64,000 nt of DNA from Novosphingobium sp. EMRT-2 (GTDB taxonomy: Bacteria; Pseudomonadota; Alphaproteobacteria; Sphingomonadales; Sphingomonadaceae). The position numbers and the translations under genes are program-made. This document shows, in pieces, positions 25,364 through 34,107 of the stretch. Below the pieces are notes generated by a model. That model did no database searches, was not told where the DNA came from, and saw only the letters and a list, made by a program, of their open reading frames with translations. Numbering within the stretch: the stretch's first letter is position 1; each line of letters begins with the position of its first letter. The stretch covers positions 620,001 through 684,000 of the forward strand of contig NZ_CP039697.1 of assembly GCF_005145025.1 (NCBI RefSeq). The letters are read 5' to 3'.

Positions 25364-27604
25364 CTACCAGCGCCGTGGTTTCATACGCACGGTGACGACC
25401 GGGCCGAGCGTGTCCGCGTTTTCACCCAGTGCGAAGCCGTAATCGCCGCCGGCGATGGACCATGCGCCGTTCTTCCAGTCCGCCAGCAGGCGCGGATCGA
25501 TCGCGACCGTGACCGGTTGCGATGCGCCGGCCGCCAGATCGACGCGCGCGTAGCCCACCAGACGCTGCCGGCGTGCACCGGCCTGCGTGACCATGTAAAG
25601 CTGCCCCACCGTCGCGCCGGCGCGCTTGCCGGTGTTGGCGACCGTGAACGTGGCCGTCGCGCCGTCGGTCTTGAGGCGGCTGGCGGCGAACGTGGTGTAG
25701 GACAGGCCGTGACCGAACGGGAACAGCGGCTTTTCACCCTTGCGGGCGAACCAGCGGTAACCAAGGTCGGAGCCCTCGATGTCGTAGTTGGCGACAAGGG
25801 CCATGTCCGCGTGCGGCGGATTGCCGGTGAAATCGGGTTCGAGCACGTCGAAACCATCGACCTTCTCGCGCGGAAGCTGCTTTTCGGCGGCCGGGAACGT
25901 GATCGGCAGGCGGCCTGAAGGATTGGACTTGCCGAACAGCACGTTCGCAATCGCTTCCGCGCCCCGTGCGCCCGGATACCATGCCTCGATCACAGCGGCG
26001 GTCTTGCCAAGCCACGGCATCAGCACCGGCCCGCCGGTTTCGAGCACGACGATCGTATTCGGATTGGCGTCCGCCACCGCCGCGATCAGCGCGTCCTGCC
26101 CGTTGGGCAGCGTCAGATCGGGCTGGTCGAACCCTTCGGTCGACCATTGCGTGGCGAACACGATCGCGACATCGGCCTGCTTCGCCTGCGTAACCGCTTC
26201 GGAGATATAGCGGCCGTTGCGATAGGTAACGGCAGCGTCGCCGGCTTGCGCCTTGATCGCCTTCAGCGGAACGGAGCGGTGATAGGCCTCCTGTATGAAG
26301 GCCGCGAAGCCGCTACCGCCGCCCAGCGGGATCGATACCGCCGGCCCGCCCTGGCCCTGCACCTGGCTTGAGCCTGCGCCCGAAACGACGCCGGTGTCGG
26401 CGTAGCCGCCGATGACGGCGATCTTTTTGGCCGAAGCGGCAAGCGGCAAGGCCCCCCGTTCGTTGCGCAGCAGGACGATGCCCTGTTCGGCGGTATCCTG
26501 CGCGATCCTGCCATGCGCATCGAAATCGATCTTGCCGCCGGGGCTGACGGGAAATTTGTCCAGCCCGTTGTCGTAGATCGCCCAGAGCACGCGGCGGTTC
26601 ATGTCATCGCGCCGCGCGGCCCAGGCGGGCTTGGTGGCGGCTGCCTCCGCGAGCGGGCGATCGAAGAACATCGCCTTGTCGAGCTGTCCGCCCGATTGCT
26701 GGTCCAGCCCGTTCATCGCCGCCTGAAGATCGGGCACCGCGCCCCAGTCCGACATCACGAAGCCCTTGTAGCCCCAGTCGCGCTTGAGCACTGTGTTCAG
26801 CAGCCAGTTGCTGGAACAGGCCGGGTCGCCATTGACCTTGTTGTAGGCGCACATCACCGAGCCCGGATTGCCGATCTCGATGCCGAGCTGGAAGGCCAGC
26901 AGATCGCTTTCGCGCGCGGCGCCTTCGGAAATTCTGGAATCGACGAACTTGCGGCCGGTCTCCTGCCCGTTCAGCGCGAAGTGCTTAATCGTGGCGATGA
27001 TGTGGTTCGACTGGATGCCCCGGATCGCATGGCCGGCGAGCGTGCCGCTGAGCAGCGGGTCTTCGCCGAAATACTCGAAGTTGCGGCCGTTGCGCGGATC
27101 GCGCATCAGGTTGACGCCGCCGGCCAGCATCACGTTGAAGCCCTTGGCGCGCGCTTCGGCGCCGATCATCGCGCCGCCCTGTTCGATCAGGGCGGGATTC
27201 CAGGTCGATGCCATGGCGAGGGCCGATGGCAGCGCGGTGGCTCCATCGCGGCGCAGCCCGAACACGTAGGCCACGCCAAGGCTGGCGTCGGTTTCCTTGA
27301 GCGCGGGAACGCCCAGCCGGGCGATACCGCCGACATAGCCGGCGCCGGGAATGGCATCCGCCGGGATGGGTGGCGGAGTGGCGCCGACCGGCAGCGGCAT
27401 GATCCCGTGGGTCAGCACGGACCTTTCGTCCTGCGTCATCTGCCGCAGCGTCGCTTCGGCCCGGCGCAGCGAGTCTTCGCCGGCCTTGTTCGGTGCGGTG
27501 GTGCCCTGTCCGGTGGAGGGAGCCTGATCGCGGGCGGCGACCGTTGTGGCGGCCGCGGTGCCAAGCAGGACGGCAAGGCCCGCCTTCATCATTTTCCTGG
27601 TCAT
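25364..27604 (-). CDS. Glycoside hydrolase family 3, beta-glucosidase-like, exported
   Basis: ATG 27604 (AGGAAG upstream) gives 746 residues with a signal peptide (MTRKMMKAGLAVLLGTAAAT). The GH3 N-terminal barrel has the KH dyad region (IIATIKHFALNGQETGRK), and the nucleophile Asp in YKGFVMSDWGAVPDL; the GH3 C-terminal domain and a fibronectin III-like domain (last 100 residues) follow. It hydrolyses beta-glucosides or xylosides in the periplasm. It lies 50 bp after the sulfatase in the receptor-sulfatase-GH3 operon, suggesting a sulfated glycoside or glycan as substrate. It ends 7 bp from the convergent FGE gene. Confidence 0.93.
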   Translation of the reverse strand: MTRKMMKAGLAVLLGTAAATTVAARDQAPSTGQGTTAPNKAGEDSLRRAEATLRQMTQDERSVLTHGIMPLPVGATPPPIPADAIPGAGYVGGIARLGVPALKETDASLGVAYVFGLRRDGATALPSALAMASTWNPALIEQGGAMIGAEARAKGFNVMLAGGVNLMRDPRNGRNFEYFGEDPLLSGTLAGHAIRGIQSNHIIATIKHFALNGQETGRKFVDSRISEGAARESDLLAFQLGIEIGNPGSVMCAYNKVNGDPACSSNWLLNTVLKRDWGYKGFVMSDWGAVPDLQAAMNGLDQQSGGQLDKAMFFDRPLAEAAATKPAWAARRDDMNRRVLWAIYDNGLDKFPVSPGGKIDFDAHGRIAQDTAEQGIVLLRNERGALPLAASAKKIAVIGGYADTGVVSGAGSSQVQGQGGPAVSIPLGGGSGFAAFIQEAYHRSVPLKAIKAQAGDAAVTYRNGRYISEAVTQAKQADVAIVFATQWSTEGFDQPDLTLPNGQDALIAAVADANPNTIVVLETGGPVLMPWLGKTAAVIEAWYPGARGAEAIANVLFGKSNPSGRLPITFPAAEKQLPREKVDGFDVLEPDFTGNPPHADMALVANYDIEGSDLGYRWFARKGEKPLFPFGHGLSYTTFAASRLKTDGATATFTVANTGKRAGATVGQLYMVTQAGARRQRLVGYARVDLAAGASQPVTVAIDPRLLADWKNGAWSIAGGDYGFALGENADTLGPVVTVRMKPRRW

Positions 27605-27654
27605 GCTTCCTGTCCCCCGTTTCTTGTCGTACCTGGCCGTGGCGTAGCCACCAA

Positions 27655-29376
27655 TCATTCCGGCCGCCGGTCGAACATGTCCGAATACCGGCACGTCAGC
27701 GCCCCCGGTTGCGCCAGAGCACCGCTGCCATACATGGCCCATTGCGCATCCCACAGCCTCTTCATCTCGGCAACCTTGGCCGGATAGCGCGACGCGAGGT
27801 CCGTGCTTTCGGAAAAGTCGTTGTCGAGATCGAACAGTTCCCAGCGGTCGTTGGCATAGGGCTGGTCGCAGTCATGCAGCGCCACGGCGCGCCAGCGGCC
27901 GCTGGTGATCGCCCGGTTGCCGCGCAGCTCGAAATACTGCACCTGCCGGCCCGGCGCTTTGCGGCTGCGCACCGTGGGGAGGAACGATGTGCCGGCGACC
28001 GGGATTTGCGGCACGCCTTCGACGATCATGTCGAAGCGGGCCTGCGCCGCTTCCAGCAGCGTGGGCGCGATATCGATCACGTCGACGAATTGGCGGCGGA
28101 TTGCGCCGCCATCGTGGACCATGCGGGGCCAGTGGAAAATCATCGGGGTGCGCGTGCCGCCCGAATAGGGCCACAGCTTGTAGCGCCGCAGAGGCGTGTC
28201 CCCCGCCATGGCCCAGGGGCGGGGATATTCCGCCTGCGTCTTGCCGGTTCCCAGTTCGTCGATGCGGGCGCGCTGTTGCGCCGGCGTGACCGTATTGGCG
28301 CGATAGAGGCCGTCGAAGAAGCCGGCTTGCCCGGCTTCGGAAGCCGCGCCGTTGTCGGACAGCAGCACAACGATCGTGTTGTCGAGCGCATTCCGGTCGC
28401 GCAGGGCATCGAGCACCCGCCCGATCTGCCGGTCGCAATGTTCGATGAAGCCCGCATAGACCGCCATGTACCGGGCGAAGACGGCCTTTTCGTCTTCCGA
28501 CAAATCCGCCCACGCGCGATCACGCGTTTCCCGCGCGGGCAGCAGCGTGTTTTCGGGGATCAGTCCCATCCGTTTCATGCGGACGAAGCGCTCCTCCCGG
28601 ATCGCGTCCCAACCCTTTGCGTAAACCGCGTCATAGGGGGCGGAATATTCGCGCGGCACCTGGATCGGCGAATGCGCCGTACCGAACGCGAGGTTCAGGA
28701 AGAACGGCGCGGCCGGGTTCCGGTCGAGATGGTTCGAGACGAGGCCGATCGCCTTGTCGGCCAGGTCCGCGGAGAGGTGATAGCCCTCCGGGAAATCCCG
28801 TTTCAGATAGCCGTTGTTCTCCACCAGTTCGGGTCGATACTGGTCCGTCCAGCCGCGCGGGAAGCCGTAGAAATAATCGAAACCACGCTGCAGCGGCCAG
28901 TTGTCGCGCGGGGCGTCCGCGCCCAGCTCGGCCATCGGGATCATATGCCATTTTCCGATCGCCCAGGTGGCATAGCCCCGCCGCTGCAAGGCCTGCGCCA
29001 TGGTCTGCGCGTTGCCCGGCAGGCGGAACAGGCGCGCCATCTGCGGATCATCGGGGGTCACCGCCGCGACATCGGGCACATCGGGCATGTTGACGGTGTG
29101 CGCGTTGCGCCCGGTCAGCATCGCGGCGCGCGTGGATGCGCACACGGCCTTGGTATCGAAATGGACGTAGCGCAGGCCCGTCTTGGCGAGGCTGTCGATC
29201 ACCGGCGTGCGGATTTCGGAGCCGAAACAGCCGATGTCGGAATAGCCCACGTCGTCGAGCACGATCGTGATGATATTGGGGCGCGGCCCTTTGCCGGCTA
29301 TGGCCCGGGCGGGCGCGGTCCCCAGGGTGGTCGTGGCGAGGAGCGCGCTGACGAAGTGACGTCGGGAAAGCTGCAT
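27655..29376 (-). CDS. Type I sulfatase (arylsulfatase family), Tat-exported
   Basis: 573 residues opening MQLSRRHFVSALLATTTLG, a twin-arginine signal (SRRHF). The sulfatase fold follows: metal-binding Asp41-Asp42 in IVLDDVGYSD, and the active-site motif C79-A-S-T-R83 followed by AAMLTGR. The usual third residue Pro of C-x-P-x-R is Ser here; Cys and Arg needed for formylglycine formation and catalysis are present. The C-terminal SDNGAASEAG contributes further metal ligands. It removes sulfate esters in the periplasm. The FGE encoded at 24352 should activate it before Tat export of the folded protein. Confidence 0.93.
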   Translation of the reverse strand: MQLSRRHFVSALLATTTLGTAPARAIAGKGPRPNIITIVLDDVGYSDIGCFGSEIRTPVIDSLAKTGLRYVHFDTKAVCASTRAAMLTGRNAHTVNMPDVPDVAAVTPDDPQMARLFRLPGNAQTMAQALQRRGYATWAIGKWHMIPMAELGADAPRDNWPLQRGFDYFYGFPRGWTDQYRPELVENNGYLKRDFPEGYHLSADLADKAIGLVSNHLDRNPAAPFFLNLAFGTAHSPIQVPREYSAPYDAVYAKGWDAIREERFVRMKRMGLIPENTLLPARETRDRAWADLSEDEKAVFARYMAVYAGFIEHCDRQIGRVLDALRDRNALDNTIVVLLSDNGAASEAGQAGFFDGLYRANTVTPAQQRARIDELGTGKTQAEYPRPWAMAGDTPLRRYKLWPYSGGTRTPMIFHWPRMVHDGGAIRRQFVDVIDIAPTLLEAAQARFDMIVEGVPQIPVAGTSFLPTVRSRKAPGRQVQYFELRGNRAITSGRWRAVALHDCDQPYANDRWELFDLDNDFSESTDLASRYPAKVAEMKRLWDAQWAMYGSGALAQPGALTCRYSDMFDRRPE

Positions 29377-29399
29377 GGGTCAGGCGTTCCTGCACGGTC

Positions 29400-29431
29400 G
29401 GGGAGCGCCGGCGCATCGGCCGGCACTCCCC
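29400..29431. terminator. Hairpin between receptor and sulfatase genes
   Basis: GGGGAG-C-GCCGG (29400-29411) pairs with CCGGC-A-CTCCCC (29420-29431) around an 8-base loop with one mismatch. No T-run follows on the minus strand, so it is more likely to tune the ratio of receptor to enzyme mRNA than to stop transcription fully. Confidence 0.5.
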
Positions 29432-29441
29432 GCGTTACGGA

Positions 29442-31742
29442 TCAGAAGTGAACGGCCGCTTCGACGCCGAACGTGCGGAAGGCATCCGGGGTCAGCAACT
29501 GGGTATAGCCGGCGCCGGTTGCCGAAGTATCGAGCAAGCCGGTGCCGATAAGCGTGGCGAAATGCTTGTTGGTGAGGTTCTTGCCGAACACCGCAAGGCT
29601 GTAGCGTCCGTCCTGCGTCTCGATCGACAGCCTGCCGTTGAGCAGTCCGTAGCCAGGCTGGACGGTGTTAGGATCGCGGAAGCTGAACAGCGTGCGCGAC
29701 CGGTAGGTGAAGGACAGGTTTGCGCCGCCGCGCAGATTGTCGCCGATATCCTTCCGGTAGCTGGCGTTCAGCGAATAGGCCCACTTGGGAGCGTTGGTCA
29801 GCGCCTGGCCCGTCACGTCCTGCCGGCCGGTCACGCAGCCGAGCGCGGCGGTCTGCCCCGGATAGCAACTGACGATCAGCCCGCGTACTTCCGTGTCCGT
29901 AAACGCAAGATTGCCCGAAAGGCTGAGGCCGTCCATCGGGCGCAGGATCGCCTCGATTTCGGCGCCCTTGGTCACGAGCTTGCCGGCGTTGGTCAGCTGG
30001 AACGAGGTGAGTATTGCGCTGTAGGTCTGCGCCTGAAAGTTGGTGAAGGTTTCGTAGAAGCCGGTCGCGTTCAGCGTCAGCTTCCGGTCGAACAGCGTCG
30101 TGCGCACCCCCACTTCCCAATTGCGCGCTATCTCCGGCTTCAGCACCGCCAGCCCCGCGTTCACCGTCGCCGCCGTCAGGTTGTTGAGCAGGTTGAGCGC
30201 CGGTCCCTTGTAGCCGCGGGTATAGCTGGCATAGGCCATCACATCGGGCGAAGCCTGATACTGGATGCCGAGCTTGTAGCTGAAATCGGTGTCGGTGGCC
30301 TTCAGCGTGGGGGTGACATAGGCCGGCCCGCCCAGGCTCGGCATGGCGGCGATCGCGCCTGGCAGCACCGTGCGGTTGAAGTGCGCCACCGCCTGTTCGG
30401 ATGTCAGGCGGAATCCGCCGATCAGCGACAGGGAGTCGGTCAGATGGCCAGTGAGCTGCCCGAACGCGGCCACGTTCTTCGTGGTAATGTCGCGATCGAC
30501 CTGGTTGCCGAGATATTGCCCGGCAGGCAGATTGACCGTCAGATTACCTTTCACCTGCGTGCGCGTGGTGACGTCCTGCCAGAAATAGTAAAGGCCGAGG
30601 ACATATTCGATCGGCTTGCCGGCCGGCGAGGTCAGCCGCAGTTCCTGCGTGAACTGCTTTTGCTTTTGCAGGGCGTTGTTCAGGCTGACCACGGGCAAGG
30701 GAACGAGATCGGGATCGTTGTTGTCGAACACCCGGAATTCGCGATAGGCCGTGATCGAGGTGATCGTCTGGCCGCCGAGTTCCGTGTTGATTTCGACGGA
30801 GGCGCCGCCGGTCTTCTGGCGGTTGAAGTAATCGCCATCGATCGTCACCTGCCGGTTGATCGGCCCGAGGGCCTGGCTCGCCAGCAGCGCGGCGCGAGTC
30901 TGGCCGTTGTAGTAGGTCGTGGTCGGCAGCACCGAGCGCACGGTCGAGGTGCAGCAGTTGCGGTTGCTCTCGCCGTAGTCGCCGATGACATAGATCGAGG
31001 TAACGTCGCTCGGCTTGAACAGCAGTTTGCCGCGCAGGCCCCAGCTGTTGTTGCCGTTGAGCTTCTGGCCGTTGACGGTGTTGGTAATGATCCCGTCGGC
31101 AGTCGAGCGGAAGCCCGAGAGGCGCAGCGCCGCGCGGCCCTGATCCAGAACCGCCGATCCGGTGGCCTTCAGGCGAACGTCCTTGAACGTGCCGTAGCTG
31201 GCCGAGGCCGAGAGGGAGGACGTGTCCAGATCGGGCTTGCCGGTGACGACGTTGAGCGCGCCGGCCGACGAATTCTTGCCGAACAGCGTGCCTTGCGGGC
31301 CGCGCAGCACTTCGATGCGTTCGATATCGTTGAAATCGAAGAACGAAGCGGCCGACCGGCCGATGACCACGCCATCAACCACGGTCGAAACCGACGGCTC
31401 CACGCCGTCCGAGAAGTTGAGCGTACCGATGCCGCGGATCGACAACCCTTGCCCGCGCGTGTTGGCGCTGTTGGTGAAATTGATCGAAGGCGAGACCTGC
31501 GAAAGCTGCTCCAGCCCGCTGATCCGGTTGTCCGCCAGCACGGTCGATGACAGCACGGCAACCGAAACGGGCACTTTCTGGAGGCTCTGTTCGCGCTTCT
31601 GCGCGGTCACCACGATCTCGCCGCTGGCGGCTTCTCCATCCGCGGCCGCGCTGTCCTGAACCTGCTGCGCATGCACGGACAGAGGCAGCGAGATGGAAAA
31701 CGCCACGCTTCCGAGCGACAGCATTGTGCGGCGATAATTCAT
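29442..31742 (-). CDS. TonB-dependent outer-membrane receptor of the sulfatase/GH3 locus
   Basis: ATG 31742, preceded by AGGGAGGGTG, gives 766 residues. Signal peptide 1-25 (LSVHAQ), TonB box EIVVTAQ at 42-48, a plug with IEVLRGPQGTLFGKNSSAGA, and a barrel ending FRTFGVEAAVHF. It is the first gene of a leftward operon with sulfatase and GH3. A perfect 22-bp LacI-type operator lies 67-88 bp before its start, and the regulator gene follows that, so it is probably induced by the locus's sugar or sulfated glycoside, which it would import. Confidence 0.93.
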   Translation of the reverse strand: MNYRRTMLSLGSVAFSISLPLSVHAQQVQDSAAADGEAASGEIVVTAQKREQSLQKVPVSVAVLSSTVLADNRISGLEQLSQVSPSINFTNSANTRGQGLSIRGIGTLNFSDGVEPSVSTVVDGVVIGRSAASFFDFNDIERIEVLRGPQGTLFGKNSSAGALNVVTGKPDLDTSSLSASASYGTFKDVRLKATGSAVLDQGRAALRLSGFRSTADGIITNTVNGQKLNGNNSWGLRGKLLFKPSDVTSIYVIGDYGESNRNCCTSTVRSVLPTTTYYNGQTRAALLASQALGPINRQVTIDGDYFNRQKTGGASVEINTELGGQTITSITAYREFRVFDNNDPDLVPLPVVSLNNALQKQKQFTQELRLTSPAGKPIEYVLGLYYFWQDVTTRTQVKGNLTVNLPAGQYLGNQVDRDITTKNVAAFGQLTGHLTDSLSLIGGFRLTSEQAVAHFNRTVLPGAIAAMPSLGGPAYVTPTLKATDTDFSYKLGIQYQASPDVMAYASYTRGYKGPALNLLNNLTAATVNAGLAVLKPEIARNWEVGVRTTLFDRKLTLNATGFYETFTNFQAQTYSAILTSFQLTNAGKLVTKGAEIEAILRPMDGLSLSGNLAFTDTEVRGLIVSCYPGQTAALGCVTGRQDVTGQALTNAPKWAYSLNASYRKDIGDNLRGGANLSFTYRSRTLFSFRDPNTVQPGYGLLNGRLSIETQDGRYSLAVFGKNLTNKHFATLIGTGLLDTSATGAGYTQLLTPDAFRTFGVEAAVHF

Positions 31743-31808
31743 GACACCCTCCCTTGTCTGACCGAATTGAGATCGGTCCGATTCCGTTTGCCCCAGGACG
31801 CAAAGCGA

Positions 31809-31830
31809 TTCGGGACAACGTTGTCCCGAA
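31809..31830. promoter_or_regulatory. Perfect 22-bp LacI-family operator
   Basis: TTCGGGACAA-CG-TTGTCCCGAA is a perfect palindrome with the central CG of LacI-family operators. It lies between the regulator gene (stop at 31893) and the receptor start (31742), where it can block the receptor-sulfatase-GH3 promoter. Confidence 0.85.
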
Positions 31831-31892
31831 CGCATAGTGTCGCGCAAAATCGGCGTCAACAGCGGACGGACTTCCGGGAATCTCTGTGGCTG

Positions 31893-32948
31893 TCAGCGCG
31901 CCACAGGTGCCAGCGATTGGCGGGGCACCAGTTCGTAGGGCATGGTCACAACCCGGTCCCATGTCACGCCGTCTCGCGTGTCACGCTTGATCAGGCTGTT
32001 ACCCGCCAGACGGGCAATTTCGATCGTCGATTGCCGCACCGTGGCGATCCGAGGCCAGGTATGAGCGGAAACGGCAAGCCCGCCGAAACCCACCAGCGAC
32101 AGCTGACCCGGCACGTCGATGCCCCGTTCGATGGCGGCCGCGAGCACCCCGGCGGCCATTTCGTCGTTCGCGGCAAATATGGCGGTTGGACGTTCGGCCA
32201 GAGCCAGCAGTTCGTGCCCCATCTCGAAGCCCGAGGTGAACAGGAAGTTGCCCTGCCGCACCTCCACACGGGTGCCTGCCACGCTGCCGACGATGTCGAG
32301 AAAGCCGATCTTGCGTTCGCGCTGGGCCGTATGGCTTTCCGGGCCGTCGATAAAGCCGATCCGCCGATGCCCCATTGCGAGAATGGCTTCTCCCACGTCG
32401 TGCGCCGCCTTGTTGTTGTCAATGACGAAGCACAGCCCCCGGTCCAGATCGAGGCCGGGATTGATCCGCGCAAACGGAATCCCCGCGTGATCGAGGAGGT
32501 CGAGCACCCATGCGATATCGCATAGCGGCGGCACCAGGATAACGCCGTCCAGCTTTACCAGATCGAGAAAACGGCGCAGCATTTCTCCCGACATCCGGGC
32601 CTCCACGGAGGAGATGTTCTCGATGACCAGATGATGTTCTGCTGCATGGCACGCCTGCAGCAAACCCAGTATTACGTCTGCAGCATAACTCGGCATGTGA
32701 TGATCGGGTTCGGAAGCGTGGAGGATCTCCGTATGCGATCCGATGATCAGTCCGAGGGCATGGGATTTGCCCCCGCGCAGCAAGCTGGCGGCCCTGTTCG
32801 GCTTGTAGTCGAGGTCCCGTATCGCCTGTTCAACGCGATCGCGCAGCTCTGCAGCGACGGTCGGAGCCCCGTTGAGAACACGGGAAACGGTCTTGAAAGA
32901 CACGCCGGCGTGTTTGGCGATGTCGACAATGGTCACAGACCGTTTCAA
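31893..32948 (-). CDS. LacI-family transcriptional regulator
   Basis: 351 residues: N-terminal helix-turn-helix (VTIVDIAKHAGVSFKTVSRV, 5-25) and hinge helix (PNRAASLLRGG), then a periplasmic-binding-protein-like sugar domain ending at about 340. It is transcribed in the same direction as, and 150 bp upstream of, the receptor-sulfatase-GH3 operon, and the 22-bp palindrome between them is its likely site. It would release DNA on binding a sugar derived from the imported glycoside; the effector is unknown. Confidence 0.93.
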   Translation of the reverse strand: MKRSVTIVDIAKHAGVSFKTVSRVLNGAPTVAAELRDRVEQAIRDLDYKPNRAASLLRGGKSHALGLIIGSHTEILHASEPDHHMPSYAADVILGLLQACHAAEHHLVIENISSVEARMSGEMLRRFLDLVKLDGVILVPPLCDIAWVLDLLDHAGIPFARINPGLDLDRGLCFVIDNNKAAHDVGEAILAMGHRRIGFIDGPESHTAQRERKIGFLDIVGSVAGTRVEVRQGNFLFTSGFEMGHELLALAERPTAIFAANDEMAAGVLAAAIERGIDVPGQLSLVGFGGLAVSAHTWPRIATVRQSTIEIARLAGNSLIKRDTRDGVTWDRVVTMPYELVPRQSLAPVAR

Positions 32949-33092
32949 GCATTCCCCCTGAGCACCTGCCGCAGAATAGGTTCACGGTTCAGGCGGCTGC
33001 TCCGTGAACGCCAGCCGCCTTTGCCGTGCCCACCACGGCAGAGGCCATGGCCGGAGGGCAATTACTCCAGAGCGGTCGGGATGGCCAGTGAC

Positions 33093-33122
33093 GGATGATC
33101 GCCGCTGCGGGGGGCGTCATCC
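33093..33122. terminator. Bulged hairpin downstream of the lipoprotein gene
   Basis: GGATGA-t-CGCC (33093-33103) pairs with GGCG-TCATCC (33113-33122), a 10-bp stem with one bulged base. It lies in the 221-bp gap between the lipoprotein stop and the lacI start. There is no T-run. I see nothing else in the gap beyond presumed lacI promoter sequence. Confidence 0.35.
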
Positions 33123-33169
33123 CTTCAAACCGCTGCGGCAAGATTGCCGTGAAGCAATTTGGCCCAGGC

Positions 33170-33949
33170 TCACCGTTTTGCGTACATGATCCGCAGCGTG
33201 GCGAACAAACGGCTGATGGCTTCGGCATTGACGACCGGTTCGTTGTCGCTGCGGCGCGCATAGGTCGTCATGAGAAGTCGCTTCGTGCTGTTCGCGGTCA
33301 TAGCACATACGCCGTCCCGCGAGACGCTGACCGGCAACGCCATGCACCAAAAGGCGGGGCCTTCCCCCTTGCTGCCGGTTCGTGCCGCGACGCCGATCGG
33401 AGTATCGACGAGCTTGCTGGCTTTCACTTCCAGCATTGTTGCGGCGTCGTCAGGGGCGGTATTGGCGGCGACGACCGGCGTGTCGTACATATAGACGTCT
33501 ATGGCCGGCGCGCCGGCGTAAACGATCCGCGAACGGGCGATCCAGTCGGCGCTGCTGGGAGGATCGAGCTCCACTTCCTGCCGGGTGACGCGTTCGGCCC
33601 CATTGCCGCTGCCCACCGGCGGAAGCGTGCCGGCGAGAGCGCGTGCGGTGAAGGCACGCTTCCCGCTCGACGCCCCGACGGTTGTCTGGCGCACGCCGGC
33701 AGAGGAACCGCCAAGAGTGCCGAGCGCTTCCTGGGCAAGGTCCACCGTGCGATTGTAGCTATCCTTGTCTTTGCCCAGGTCCAGCTGGCCTAACGACATT
33801 GTCGCGCCGGTATCAGGCGCCGGAACACCATGCCCCCCTGTTTCGGCGGGATGGCTCTCGTTCGCGGCAACCGTCGTGTTCCCGGCATTGGACGAGGGGT
33901 GGCAACCCGCCAGCAAGGCGATTGCGACGATGCTCGGATACACTCTCAT
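33170..33949 (-). CDS. Predicted lipoprotein, family not recognised
   Basis: ATG 33949 gives 259 residues opening MRVYPSIVAIALLAGCHPSS, a lipoprotein signal with lipobox LLAGC; the frame is open further upstream but that part runs through the AT-rich promoter. A low-complexity linker (about 20-50) is followed by a compact domain with no motif I recognise; two cysteines (FWCMAL and GVCAM) near residue 200 could form a disulfide. It is divergent from the trypsin-like protease gene and shares the ACA-N7-TGT promoter element with it. Function unknown; anchored to the periplasmic face of a membrane. Confidence 0.75.
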   Translation of the reverse strand: MRVYPSIVAIALLAGCHPSSNAGNTTVAANESHPAETGGHGVPAPDTGATMSLGQLDLGKDKDSYNRTVDLAQEALGTLGGSSAGVRQTTVGASSGKRAFTARALAGTLPPVGSGNGAERVTRQEVELDPPSSADWIARSRIVYAGAPAIDVYMYDTPVVAANTAPDDAATMLEVKASKLVDTPIGVAARTGSKGEGPAFWCMALPVSVSRDGVCAMTANSTKRLLMTTYARRSDNEPVVNAEAISRLFATLRIMYAKR

Positions 33950-33972
33950 TTCGATCGCCCCATTTTCTTTGG

Positions 33973-33993
33973 ACAAATATATTGTTATAAGAA
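33973..33993 (-). promoter_or_regulatory. Shared AT-rich promoter element, copy 1
   Basis: ACAAATATATTGTTATAAGAA on the plus strand. Read on the minus strand it places a -10-like TATATT after TTCTTATAACAA, 24 bp before the lipoprotein start. Related copies occur at 36173 and 39869, each just upstream of a minus-strand start in this block. None has a normal -35. Confidence 0.5.
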
Positions 33994-34107
33994 TGCATAG
34001 CGCTCCGCAAGAGGAAACAGGGCGCTTCACACAATTATGGCTTGCGCGCCGACTGATCCGTTGGAACAAGGAAAGCTATCCACGACCGCGCGCTTTCGGG
34101 GGTGAAA

